From Pseudomonas nitroreducens TX1 (GTDB taxonomy: Bacteria > Pseudomonadota > Gammaproteobacteria > Pseudomonadales > Pseudomonadaceae): a stretch of 64,000 bases of DNA. The translations under genes and the position numbers were made by a program. Positions 33,097 through 41,167 of this stretch are shown here, piece by piece; the first letter of the stretch is position 1; the number at the start of each line of letters is the position of its first letter. The DNA lies in the NCBI RefSeq assembly GCF_000313755.1, contig NZ_AMZB01000106.1, forward strand, positions 29,875-93,874, given 5' to 3'. The notes below the pieces were generated by a model that saw nothing but the letters and a program-made list of their open reading frames with translations, did no database searches and was not told where the DNA came from.

Positions 33097-34068
33097 ATGC
33101 CGTACGACGCCTCCCCGGAAAATCCCGTCTACCAGACCCTCCTCGAATCCACCCGCGCCATCCCGTGGAAAATCGACTGGCGATCCATGTCCTTTGCCTA
33201 CATCGGTCCGCAGATCGAGGAGCTGCTCGGCTGGAGCCAGGCCAGCTGGGTCAGCGCCAACGACTGGGCCGAACGCATGCACCCCGAGGACCGCGACCGC
33301 GTGGTGAACTTCTGCGTGTCGCAGTCCCGCGAAGGCACCGACCACGAGGCGGATTACCGCGCCCTCACCTCTTCCGGCGACTACGTGTGGATCCGCGATG
33401 TGGTGCACGTGGTGCGTGACGAAAACGGCGAGGTGGATTCGCTGGTCGGCTTCATGTTCGATATCAGCGAGCGCAAGCGTGCCGAAGAACAGCTGATCAT
33501 GCTGCAGCGTCAGCTGGAGGAGTATTCGTACAAGGATGGCCTGACCGGTGTGGCCAACCGGCGCATGTTCGACTCTGTGCTGGATACCGAGTGGGGCAGC
33601 GCCCAACGCAGCGGCCAGCCACTGTCCCTGGTGCTGCTGGATATCGACTACTTCAAGCAGTTCAACGACCACTATGGGCACATCCAGGGCGACGACTGCC
33701 TGCGCAGCGTCGGCAAGGCGCTGGCCGGTGCATTGCATCGGCCCAGGGACTTCATCGCACGCTTCGGCGGCGAGGAGTTCGTGATGGTGCTGCCGGAGAC
33801 CGACAGCGAGGCCGCCCGGCAGGTCGCCGAGCGTTGCCGCAGCGTGCTGCGCGAACAGCACATCTGTCATGAGAAGTCCGCCGTTTCCGACCTGCTGACC
33901 ATCAGCCTGGGCGTGGGCACCGCCGTGCCGTCCTCCAGCGACCGTCCGCTGGACTTCGTCGCGGCCGTTGACCGCCTGCTCTACCAGGCCAAGCTGGCCG
34001 GACGCGACCGGCTGGTGGCCGCACAGTGGAACCGCGGCGACGACCTGCGACGTGACCCACCGCACTGA
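33097..34068 (+). CDS. PAS-GGDEF diguanylate cyclase
   Basis: 323-residue soluble enzyme that would make cyclic di-GMP from two GTP. One PAS domain with PAC (about 15-140: WKIDWRSMSFAYIGPQIEEL ... GFMFDISERKRAEEQ) is joined by a short coiled coil to the GGDEF domain (about 155-315), with DGLTGVANRRMFD at its start, active-site FGGEEFVMVLPETDSE and GRDRLVAAQW near the end. The I-site RxxD lies where RPRDFIARFGG is read (R-P-R-D), so product inhibition is likely. It stands 196 bases upstream of aceE and is not obviously in its operon; an inverted repeat AGAGCT-GACTA-AGCTCT lies in that gap at 34116-34132. Confidence 0.92.
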   Translation: MPYDASPENPVYQTLLESTRAIPWKIDWRSMSFAYIGPQIEELLGWSQASWVSANDWAERMHPEDRDRVVNFCVSQSREGTDHEADYRALTSSGDYVWIRDVVHVVRDENGEVDSLVGFMFDISERKRAEEQLIMLQRQLEEYSYKDGLTGVANRRMFDSVLDTEWGSAQRSGQPLSLVLLDIDYFKQFNDHYGHIQGDDCLRSVGKALAGALHRPRDFIARFGGEEFVMVLPETDSEAARQVAERCRSVLREQHICHEKSAVSDLLTISLGVGTAVPSSSDRPLDFVAAVDRLLYQAKLAGRDRLVAAQWNRGDDLRRDPPH

Positions 34069-34264
34069 CACGGCTGCGACGACCTGACTCGACCATCCGG
34101 GCAGGCGTCATCGTCAGAGCTGACTAAGCTCTATAGCCACACGCGCGTGCCGGCGGCAGCGCGGCGGCCTCACGAGGGACGCCGCCCACTGCGCCAACCC
34201 GATGGAACCCCTGGCCCGGAGCCGGCATTGCGTAGAGCCGACCCCGTAACCAGGACCCCTGACC

Positions 34265-36913
34265 ATGCACGATATCGACCCCGTCGAAACCCAGGAATGG
34301 CTGGACGCGCTGGAATCCGTACTGGAAAAAGAAGGCGAAGAGCGCGCCCACTACCTGATGACTCGCTTAGGCGAGCTGGCCAGCCGCACCGGCACGCAAC
34401 TGCCCTACGCCATCACCACGCCCTACCGCAACACGATTCCCGTGGGCCATGAGGCCCGCATGCCGGGCGACCTGTTCATGGAGCGACGCATCCGCTCGCT
34501 GGTGCGCTGGAACGCGCTGGCCATGGTGATGCGTGCCAACCACAAGGACCCGTCACTGGGCGGGCACATCTCCACCTTCGCTTCCTCGGCAACCCTCTAC
34601 GACATCGGCTTCAACTACTTCTTCAACGGCCCCACCGAGGAACACGCCGGCGACCTGATCTACTTCCAGGGCCACGCCTCGCCGGGCTTCTACGCGCGCG
34701 CCTATATCGAGGGGCTGCTCAGCGACGAGCAGTTGGAGAACTTCCGCCAGGAGGTGGACGGCAAGGGCATCTCCTCCTACCCGCACCCGCGCCTGATGCC
34801 GAAGTTCTGGCAATTCCCGACGGTGTCCATGGGCCTGGGGCCGATCCAGGCGATCTACCAGGCGCGCTTCATGAAATACCTGGAGAGCCGCGGGTTCATT
34901 CCCGCCGGCAAGCAGAAGGTCTGGTGCTTCCTGGGTGACGGCGAAACCGACGAGCCAGAATCCCTCGGCGCTATCTCCCTGGCCGGGCGCGAGAAGCTCG
35001 ACAACCTGATCTTCGTGGTGAACTGCAACCTGCAGCGCCTGGACGGCCCGGTGCGCGGCAACGGCAAGATCATCCAGGAGCTGGAAGGTGTGTTCCGTGG
35101 CGCCAACTGGAACGTGATCAAGGTGATCTGGGGCCGCTTCTGGGACCCGCTGTTCGCCAAGGACCATGCTGGCCTGTTGCAGGCGCGCATGGACGAGGCG
35201 GTGGACGGCGACTACCAGAATTACAAGGCCAAGGACGGCGCCTACGTTCGCGAACACTTCTTCGGCGCGCGGCCGGAGCTGCTGGAGATGGTCAAGGACC
35301 TCTCCGACGAGGAGATCTGGAAGCTCAACCGGGGCGGGCATGATCCGTACAAGGTCTACGCCGCCTACCACGCGGCGGTGAATCACAAGGGCCAACCCAG
35401 CGTGGTGCTGGCCAAGACCATCAAGGGCTACGGCACCGGCACCGGCGAAGCGAAGAACATCGCCCACAACATCCACGAGATCGACGTCGACAGCCTGCGC
35501 GCCTTCCGCGACCGCTTCGACATCCCGATCCGCGACGACGACCTCGCCAAGCTGCCCTTCTACCGCCCCGAGGAAGGCAGCGCCGAGGCGCGCTACCTGA
35601 AGGAGCGCCGCGCCTCCCTCGGCGGCTTCATGCCTCATCGCCACGGCAACAGCCAGCGCATCCCGGCACCGCCGCTGGAGACGCTCAAGGCGCTGCTCGA
35701 CGGGTCCGGCGACCGTGAGATTTCCACCACCATGGCCTTCGTGCGGATCATCTCGCAGCTGGTCAAGGACAAGGAACTGGGCCAGCGCATCGTGCCGATC
35801 ATCCCCGACGAGGCCCGCACCTTCGGCATGGAGGGCATGTTCCGCCAGCTCGGCATCTACTCCTCGGTGGGCCAGTTGTACGAGCCGGTCGACAGGGAAC
35901 AACTGATGTTCTATCGCGAGGACAAGAAGGGCCAGATCCTCGAGGAAGGCATCACCGAGGCCGGTGCCATGTCCTCCTTCATCGCCGCCGGCACCGCCTA
36001 CAGCAACTACCGCCAGCCGATGCTGCCGTTCTACATCTTCTATTCGATGTTCGGCTTCCAGCGCATCGGCGACCTGGCCTGGGCGGCCGGCGACAGCCTG
36101 ACCCGCGGCTTCCTGCTCGGCGGCACCGCCGGGCGCACCACCTTGAATGGCGAAGGCCTGCAGCACGAGGACGGCCACAGCCACGTCCTGGCCTCGGTCA
36201 TCCCCAACTGCCGCACCTATGACCCGACCTACTCCTACGAGCTGGCGGTGATCATCCAGGAAGGCGTGCGGCAGATGATGGAGGAGCAGCAGGACGTCTT
36301 CTACTACATCACCGTGATGAACGAGAACTACCCACACCCCCCGCTGCCCGAGGGCGCCGCGGCCGGGATCATCAAGGGCATGTATCTGCTCGACGAGGAC
36401 CGTCGATCGGCCGCTCACCACGTGCAGTTGCTCGGCTCGGGCACCATCCTGCGCGAGGTCGAGGCAGCCGCGAAGATCCTGCGCGAGGACTTCGGCATCG
36501 GCGCCGACGTCTGGTCGGTGCCCAGCTTCAACGAATTGCGCCGCGACGGCCTGGCAGTGGAACGCTGGAACCGCCTGCACCCGGGGCAGAAGCCCAGGTC
36601 CAGCTATGTCGAGGAATGCCTGGGCGGGCGCCGCGGACCGGTGATCGCCTCCACCGACTACATGAAGGTCTACGCCGAGCAGATTCGTCAGTGGGTGCCG
36701 AGCAAGGAATACAAGGTGCTGGGCACCGATGGATTCGGCCGCAGCGATACCCGCGCCAAGCTCCGCCACTTCTTCGAGGTGGACCGTCACTGGGTGGTGC
36801 TCGCGGCGCTGGAGGCACTGGCCGACCGCGGCGACATCGAACCCAAGGTGGTGGCCGAGGCCATCGCCAAGTTCGGTCTCGATCCCGAGAAACCCAATCC
36901 GCTGGACTGCTGA
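34265..36913 (+). CDS. aceE: Pyruvate dehydrogenase E1 component, homodimeric type
   Basis: 882 residues, the usual length for gamma-proteobacterial homodimeric E1. It decarboxylates pyruvate with thiamine diphosphate and passes the acetyl group to the lipoyl arm of E2. The ThDP motif is seen as FLGDGETDEPESLGAISLAG ending VVNCNLQRLDGPV (GDG...NN type). The N-terminus MHDIDPVETQEWLDALESVL is the E2-binding helix region; NPLDC is the end. Eleven bases separate it from aceF. No PdhR-type GntR gene is adjacent, and the lpd (E3) gene is not in the operon, as is common in Pseudomonas. Confidence 0.97.
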   Translation: MHDIDPVETQEWLDALESVLEKEGEERAHYLMTRLGELASRTGTQLPYAITTPYRNTIPVGHEARMPGDLFMERRIRSLVRWNALAMVMRANHKDPSLGGHISTFASSATLYDIGFNYFFNGPTEEHAGDLIYFQGHASPGFYARAYIEGLLSDEQLENFRQEVDGKGISSYPHPRLMPKFWQFPTVSMGLGPIQAIYQARFMKYLESRGFIPAGKQKVWCFLGDGETDEPESLGAISLAGREKLDNLIFVVNCNLQRLDGPVRGNGKIIQELEGVFRGANWNVIKVIWGRFWDPLFAKDHAGLLQARMDEAVDGDYQNYKAKDGAYVREHFFGARPELLEMVKDLSDEEIWKLNRGGHDPYKVYAAYHAAVNHKGQPSVVLAKTIKGYGTGTGEAKNIAHNIHEIDVDSLRAFRDRFDIPIRDDDLAKLPFYRPEEGSAEARYLKERRASLGGFMPHRHGNSQRIPAPPLETLKALLDGSGDREISTTMAFVRIISQLVKDKELGQRIVPIIPDEARTFGMEGMFRQLGIYSSVGQLYEPVDREQLMFYREDKKGQILEEGITEAGAMSSFIAAGTAYSNYRQPMLPFYIFYSMFGFQRIGDLAWAAGDSLTRGFLLGGTAGRTTLNGEGLQHEDGHSHVLASVIPNCRTYDPTYSYELAVIIQEGVRQMMEEQQDVFYYITVMNENYPHPPLPEGAAAGIIKGMYLLDEDRRSAAHHVQLLGSGTILREVEAAAKILREDFGIGADVWSVPSFNELRRDGLAVERWNRLHPGQKPRSSYVEECLGGRRGPVIASTDYMKVYAEQIRQWVPSKEYKVLGTDGFGRSDTRAKLRHFFEVDRHWVVLAALEALADRGDIEPKVVAEAIAKFGLDPEKPNPLDC

Positions 36914-36924
36914 GGAGAGGCACA

Positions 36925-38856
36925 GTGAGTGAAACAATTCGCGTACCCGACATCGGCGACGGCCAGGGCGAAGTCATCGAACTGCTGGTCAAGGTTGGCG
37001 ACCGCATCGAAGCCGAGCAGAGCCTGCTGACGCTGGAGTCCGACAAGGCCAGCATGGAAATTCCAGCGCCGAAAGCCGGCGTGGTGAAGGCCATCAAGGT
37101 GAAGGTCGGCGACACCCTCAAGGAAGGCGACGAGATCCTCGAACTGGAGACCGAAGGCGCCGCCGCCGAGACCAGGGCCGAAGAGCCGGCCAAGCCCGTG
37201 GCTGAAGAACCCAGGCCCGCCGTCGCAGCGGCGCCGCAACCTGCCCCTTCGGGCGGTGGCGGTGTGGAAACCATCAAGGTGCCGGACATCGGCAATGGCC
37301 AGGGCGAGATCATCGAACTGATGGTCAAGGTCGGCGACCGCATCGAGGCCGACCAGAGCCTGCTGACCCTGGAATCCGACAAGGCCAGCATGGAAATTCC
37401 CGCGCCGAAAGCCGGCGTGGTGAAGGCCATCAAGGTGAAGATCGGCGACACCCTCAAGGAAGGCGACGACATCCTCGAACTGGAAACCGAAGGCGGCGCG
37501 TCGGCAGCCAGCGCACCACCCGCCTCAGCCCCAGCGCCGGCAGAAAAACCCGCCGCGCCCGCTGCCGCACCGACTCCGATTTCCGCCAGTGGCGGCGTGG
37601 AAACCATCCGGGTACCGGATATCGGCAATGGCGAAGGCCAGGTCATCGAACTGATGATCAAGGTCGGCGACAGCATCGCCGCCGACCAGGGCCTACTGAC
37701 GCTGGAGTCGGACAAGGCCAGCATGGAAATTCCCGCGCCCAAGGCCGGCGTGGTGAAGGCGATCAAGGTGAAGATCGGCGATACCCTCAAGGAAGGCGAT
37801 GAAATCCTTGAACTGGAGGTCGCCGGCAGCACCGCGCCAGCCCAGGCTCCAGCACCGAGCGCTGAGAAACCGGCCGCTCCGCCGAAAGCCGAGCCGTCCA
37901 AGGCGCCCGACGTTGCCCCGGTCGGGGCCCCCAGCCGCGACGGCGCCAAGGTCCACGCCGGCCCCGCCGTGCGTATGGTCGCCCGCGAGTTCGGCGTCGA
38001 ACTGGCGCAGGTGAAGGGCACCGGCCCGAAAGGCCGCATCCTCAAGGAAGACGTGCAACAGTTCGTCAAGGAACAGTTGCAGCGCAGCAAATCGGCCCCC
38101 GCTGGCGCCACCGGCGGCGCGGGCATTCCGCCAATTCCGGAAGTCGACTTCAGCAAGTTCGGCGACGTGGAAGAAGTGGCGATGACCCGCCTGATGCAGG
38201 TCGGCGCCAGCAACCTGCACCGCAGCTGGCTGAACGTGCCCCACGTGACCCAGTTCGAGTCCGCCGACATTACCGAGGCGGAAGCCTTCCGCATCGCGCA
38301 GAAAGCGGTTGCGGAAAAGGCCGGAACCAAGCTGACCATCCTGCCGATCCTGCTCAAGGCCTGCGCGCACCTGCTGCGCGAGTTGCCGGACTTCAACAGT
38401 TCCCTGGCCCCCAGTGGCAAGGCGCTGATCCGCAAGCAGTACGTGCACATCGGCTTCGCCGTGGACACGCCGGACGGCCTGCTGGTGCCGGTGATCCGCG
38501 ACGTCGACAGGAAAGGCCTGCTGCAACTCGCCCTCGAGGCTGCCGAGCTGGCGGAAAAGGCGCGCACCAAGAAGCTTTCCGCCGACGCCATGCAGGGCGC
38601 CTGCTTCACCATCTCCAGCCTTGGCCACATTGGCGGCACCGGCTTCACGCCGATCGTCAACGCGCCGGAAGTGGCAATCCTCGGCGTGAGCAAGGCGACG
38701 ATGCAGCCGGTGTGGGACGGCAAGGTCTTCCAGCCGAGGCTGATGCTGCCCTTGTCGCTGTCCTACGACCACCGGGTTATCAATGGCGCGGCGGCAGCGC
38801 GGTTTACCCGGCGGCTCGGGGAGGTGTTGGGGGATATTCGCAGTTTGTTGCTATAG
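36925..38856 (+). CDS. aceF: Pyruvate dehydrogenase E2, dihydrolipoamide acetyltransferase with three lipoyl domains
   Basis: 643 residues from the GTG at 36925 (GAGGAGAGG upstream). Three lipoyl domains carry the target lysines K41, K153 and K264, each in ESDKASMEIPAPKAGVVKAI, joined by Ala/Pro-rich linkers. The peripheral subunit-binding domain lies near 345-385 (VRMVAREFGVELAQVKGTGP, KGRILKEDV) and the catalytic domain ends with YDHRVINGAAAARF, H616 being catalytic. P. aeruginosa AceF as I recall has two lipoyl domains (about 547 residues); three is the E. coli and Azotobacter arrangement. The three copies are close to identical in DNA too. The acetyl group is passed to CoA by the C-terminal core. 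Confidence 0.96.
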   Translation: MSETIRVPDIGDGQGEVIELLVKVGDRIEAEQSLLTLESDKASMEIPAPKAGVVKAIKVKVGDTLKEGDEILELETEGAAAETRAEEPAKPVAEEPRPAVAAAPQPAPSGGGGVETIKVPDIGNGQGEIIELMVKVGDRIEADQSLLTLESDKASMEIPAPKAGVVKAIKVKIGDTLKEGDDILELETEGGASAASAPPASAPAPAEKPAAPAAAPTPISASGGVETIRVPDIGNGEGQVIELMIKVGDSIAADQGLLTLESDKASMEIPAPKAGVVKAIKVKIGDTLKEGDEILELEVAGSTAPAQAPAPSAEKPAAPPKAEPSKAPDVAPVGAPSRDGAKVHAGPAVRMVAREFGVELAQVKGTGPKGRILKEDVQQFVKEQLQRSKSAPAGATGGAGIPPIPEVDFSKFGDVEEVAMTRLMQVGASNLHRSWLNVPHVTQFESADITEAEAFRIAQKAVAEKAGTKLTILPILLKACAHLLRELPDFNSSLAPSGKALIRKQYVHIGFAVDTPDGLLVPVIRDVDRKGLLQLALEAAELAEKARTKKLSADAMQGACFTISSLGHIGGTGFTPIVNAPEVAILGVSKATMQPVWDGKVFQPRLMLPLSLSYDHRVINGAAAARFTRRLGEVLGDIRSLLL

Positions 38857-38873
38857 CGCCCTTCTCGGCGCTG

Positions 38874-38959
38874 TTCGCGAGCAAGCTCGCTCCTACAGGA
38901 AGCGCATGCGACCAGTTCTTCGTAGGACCGAGGGGGACGCCCAGTCCTTGCTCGCGAAG
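38874..38959. repeat. REP unit with partial inverted partner
   Basis: TTCGCGAGCAAGCTCGCTCC at 38874 followed by TACA, and a truncated opposite unit CCTTGCTCGCGAAG at 38946-38959, directly before the stop of the metallo-hydrolase gene. It probably sits between the two convergent transcripts of aceF and the sulfur operon. Confidence 0.8.
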
Positions 38960-38962
38960 CCG

Positions 38963-39826
38963 TTACATCCGATCCAGCGGAATTCGCAGATAGCGCACGC
39001 CGTTGGCTTCTGCTTCCGGCAAAGCTCCCCCGCGCATGTTCACCTGGATCGACGGCCAGATCAGCGCCGGCGCGTGGAGCGTCGCATCGCGCTGCCGGCG
39101 CATGCTGACGAAGCTCTCCTCGTCCACGCCATCGTGCACATGCACGTTGTCCTGACGCTGCCGCGCCACGGTGGTTTCGTGCTCATGCTCCTGCCGATGG
39201 GTCGTCAGGTAGTCGTGGCACATGAACAGCCGGGTATCGGCCGGCAACGCGAACAGCCGCTGGATCGAGCGATACAGCTGGCGCGCGTCGCCGCCGGGGA
39301 AGTCGCAGCGGGCGGTGCCGTAGTCGGGCATGAACAGGGTATCGCCGACAAAGGCGGCATCCCCGATCCGATAGGTCATGCACGCCGGCGTGTGGCCCGG
39401 GGTGTGCAGCGCCTCGGCCTCCAGTTCGCCGATGAAGAAGCGTTCGCCGTCATTGAACAGGTGGTCGAACTGGCTGCCGTCGCAAGGGAACTCCGCGCCC
39501 AGGTTCAGCAACCCGGCAAAGGTATGCTGCACGGGCGCAATGGCCGCGCCGATGGCCAGCCGGCCGCCCAGTTCGCCCTTGAGCCAGGCAGAGGCGGACA
39601 GGTGATCGGCATGCAGGTGGGTCTCCAGCAGCCATTCCACCGTCAGGCCCTGCTCGCGCACGTAAGTCACGATGCGTTCAGCGCTGGCGTAGCCGAGGCG
39701 CCCGGCGGCGGCATCGTAGTCCAACACCGGGTCGATGATCGCGCAGCGCCCGGTTCCGGGATCATTCACCACATAGCTATAGGTGGATGTGGCCGGATCG
39801 AAGAAGGGTTGGATGGTAGCGCTCAT
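38963..39826 (-). CDS. Metallo-beta-lactamase-fold persulfide dioxygenase (ETHE1/Blh-like)
   Basis: 287 residues from the ATG at 39826 (AGGAG upstream). Metal site: THLHADHLSASAWLK (HxHxDH), then HTPGHTPACMTYRIG, FVGDTLFMPDYGTARCDFPG and LFMCHDY. The GDTLF...D-x-GTARCDF pattern and mononuclear-type ligand set are those of ETHE1/Blh persulfide dioxygenases, which oxidise glutathione persulfide to sulfite. It is the last gene of a leftward operon: ArsR/BigR repressor, two YeeE/YedE half-proteins, then this enzyme, with a four-base overlap to the gene before. That context strengthens the sulfur-detoxification call. Confidence 0.9.
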   Translation of the reverse strand: MSATIQPFFDPATSTYSYVVNDPGTGRCAIIDPVLDYDAAAGRLGYASAERIVTYVREQGLTVEWLLETHLHADHLSASAWLKGELGGRLAIGAAIAPVQHTFAGLLNLGAEFPCDGSQFDHLFNDGERFFIGELEAEALHTPGHTPACMTYRIGDAAFVGDTLFMPDYGTARCDFPGGDARQLYRSIQRLFALPADTRLFMCHDYLTTHRQEHEHETTVARQRQDNVHVHDGVDEESFVSMRRQRDATLHAPALIWPSIQVNMRGGALPEAEANGVRYLRIPLDRM

Positions 39827-40257
39827 GCGGGTCTCCTCTTCGCATCGCATTGCCATTCGTATCCGGCATGCAGCCCCATGCCCACCAGCATGGCGAGGCA
39901 GAACAGCGTGCCCTGCCAGTAGCCGGCGGCGAAAGTCACCAGGGCCGGTCCCGGACAGATTCCGGCAATGCCCCAGCCCACACCGAACAGCAGGCTGCCG
40001 CCGATCAGTTGGCCATCCAGGTCGCGTCGCTTGGGCAGTTGCATGACGCCGCCCAGCAGCGCGCGGTCGTGCCGCCGCGCCCAGGCGAAGAACGGCATTG
40101 CCGCACCGATGGCGGCGGCCATCACCAGCGCCAGCGACGGGTCCCAGGGCCCGGCGAGATCGAGGAAGCCCAGCACCTTCTCCGGGTTGGCCAGGCCCGA
40201 CAGCAGCAGGCCGGTGCCGAACAGCAGTCCGGCCAGCAACGCGACGATCTTGCCCAT
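39823..40257 (-). CDS. YeeE/YedE (DUF6691) half-transporter subunit
   Basis: 144 residues with four hydrophobic segments. Conserved motifs FGTGLLLSGLANPEKVLGFL, near the start, and FGVGWGIAGICPGPALVTFA further on match the smaller YeeE-type subunit, including the Cys in GICPGPA that TsuA-like thiosulfate channels use to pass sulfur. It pairs with the preceding gene, three bases upstream, to form a full channel. Its stop overlaps the start of the persulfide dioxygenase gene (ATGA). Confidence 0.9.
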   Translation of the reverse strand: MGKIVALLAGLLFGTGLLLSGLANPEKVLGFLDLAGPWDPSLALVMAAAIGAAMPFFAWARRHDRALLGGVMQLPKRRDLDGQLIGGSLLFGVGWGIAGICPGPALVTFAAGYWQGTLFCLAMLVGMGLHAGYEWQCDAKRRPA

Positions 40258-40260
40258 GTC

Positions 40261-40689
40261 TCAGACTCCCAGCAGGTGACGCAGGATGAACACAGTGATG
40301 AAGCCGGTGGCCATGAACGACAAGGTTGCCACCAAGGAACGGCCGGACAGCCGCGACAGGCCGCAGACGCCGTGGCCACTGGTGCAGCCGGAACCGAAAC
40401 GGCTGCCGACGCCAACCAGCAATCCCGCCACCAGCAAGGCGGCCCAGCCCGCCTCGAAATGAATGTCCGGCAGCGGCCGCAACATCGCCCACAGCCAGGG
40501 GGCCGCCAGCAGGCCGAGCAGGAACAACGGCGCCTCGCCCCGCCAGCCGGCGCCTTTGAAGAGCCCGCCGAGCAAGCCGCTGATACCGGCGATGCGGCCA
40601 TCGAGCACGGCGAAGAGCCCAGCCGAGAGCCCGATCAGCGCGCCACCGGCCAGGGCGCTCCATGGCGTGAAGTGGGTCCAGTCGATCAT
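40261..40689 (-). CDS. YeeE/YedE half-transporter subunit
   Basis: 142 residues, four hydrophobic segments. Motifs [20 protein letters not shown] and [20 protein letters not shown] are typical of YeeE/YedE: the second has the Cys-containing [10 protein letters not shown] loop thought to handle sulfur atoms in thiosulfate or sulfide transport. Together with the next gene it would make one eight- to nine-helix channel. Its start overlaps the repressor gene's end by four bases, so it is translationally coupled to it. Confidence 0.9.
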   Translation of the reverse strand: MIDWTHFTPWSALAGGALIGLSAGLFAVLDGRIAGISGLLGGLFKGAGWRGEAPLFLLGLLAAPWLWAMLRPLPDIHFEAGWAALLVAGLLVGVGSRFGSGCTSGHGVCGLSRLSGRSLVATLSFMATGFITVFILRHLLGV

Positions 40690-41015
40690 TTCGCTTGCTC
40701 CGCACAGAACAGGCGATACAGGGTTTCGATCACCGCCAGCGCCTGGTGGCTGGCGATGCGGTAGTAGACCTGCTTGCCGTCGCGGCGGGTTTCCACCAGT
40801 TCCTCGCGGCGCAGCACCGCCAGCTGTTGTGAGAGGGTCGGCTGGCTGATGCCGGTGCGGGCTTCCAGCTCGCCGACGTTCAGCTCGCCCTGGGCCAGCT
40901 GGCAGAGCAGCATCAAGCGGTCCGCGTTGGCCAGGGCCTTGAGCAACTGGCAGGCGGATTCGGCGGACTGATGCAGACGCTGGGCGTCGGCAGGATCGAG
41001 CGTGGTGGCGGTCAT
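40686..41015 (-). CDS. ArsR-family repressor, BigR/SqrR-type persulfide sensor
   Basis: 109-residue winged helix. The HTH region GELNVGELEARTGISQPTLS, then QQLAVLRREELVETRRDGKQ, is ArsR-like. It lacks the CxC metal motif of ArsR/SmtB, but has C38 (LMLLCQLAQ) and C104 (YRLFCAEQ), close to the disulfide/tetrasulfide-forming pair of BigR and SqrR. Reactive persulfide would cross-link them and release DNA. It is first in the operon with the two YeeE/YedE genes and the persulfide dioxygenase and likely represses them from the AT-rich site at 41029-41062. A C22 is also present. Confidence 0.88.
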   Translation of the reverse strand: MTATTLDPADAQRLHQSAESACQLLKALANADRLMLLCQLAQGELNVGELEARTGISQPTLSQQLAVLRREELVETRRDGKQVYYRIASHQALAVIETLYRLFCAEQAK

Positions 41016-41028
41016 GGCAACGATCTAC

Positions 41029-41062
41029 AAATAAATAATTTATATTTTTATATATTGTTTTT
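41029..41062 (-). promoter_or_regulatory. AT-rich promoter/operator of the sulfur operon
   Basis: A block almost free of G and C in an otherwise GC-rich region, 14-47 bases before the repressor start. It holds a perfect palindrome ATAAAT-A-ATTTAT at 41031-41043 and a second dyad ATAT-TTTT-ATAT at 41042-41053. BigR operators are described as AT-rich palindromes over the -10 region, which fits. Confidence 0.75.
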
Positions 41063-41167
41063 CACAGCATGACCAGCCCGATATCAGCCCATCAGATCAG
41101 CGGTGGGTTTTACTGCAGACCGCGCCGGGCATTCCCCTGCCCTGGCGCTGCAATGCCGACGCGGAAC

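Noticed and set aside
34116..34132. AGAGCT-GACTA-AGCTCT as terminator of the diguanylate cyclase gene
   Set aside because: The stem is only six base pairs and is not followed by a T run; it may be an operator, but evidence is thin.
34553..36937. Long minus-strand open frame opposite aceE
   Set aside because: It is the antisense shadow of aceE; the product is low-complexity Val/His/Ala/Gly-rich and has no ribosome site or motif.
36528..38723. Ser/Pro/Ala-rich minus-strand open frame opposite aceF
   Set aside because: The apparent repeats simply mirror the lipoyl repeats on the other strand.
39827..40705. Upstream extension of the metallo-hydrolase frame to 40705
   Set aside because: That stretch lies over the two YeeE/YedE genes in another frame; the extension encodes Arg-rich low-complexity sequence and the real start has a good AGGAG.
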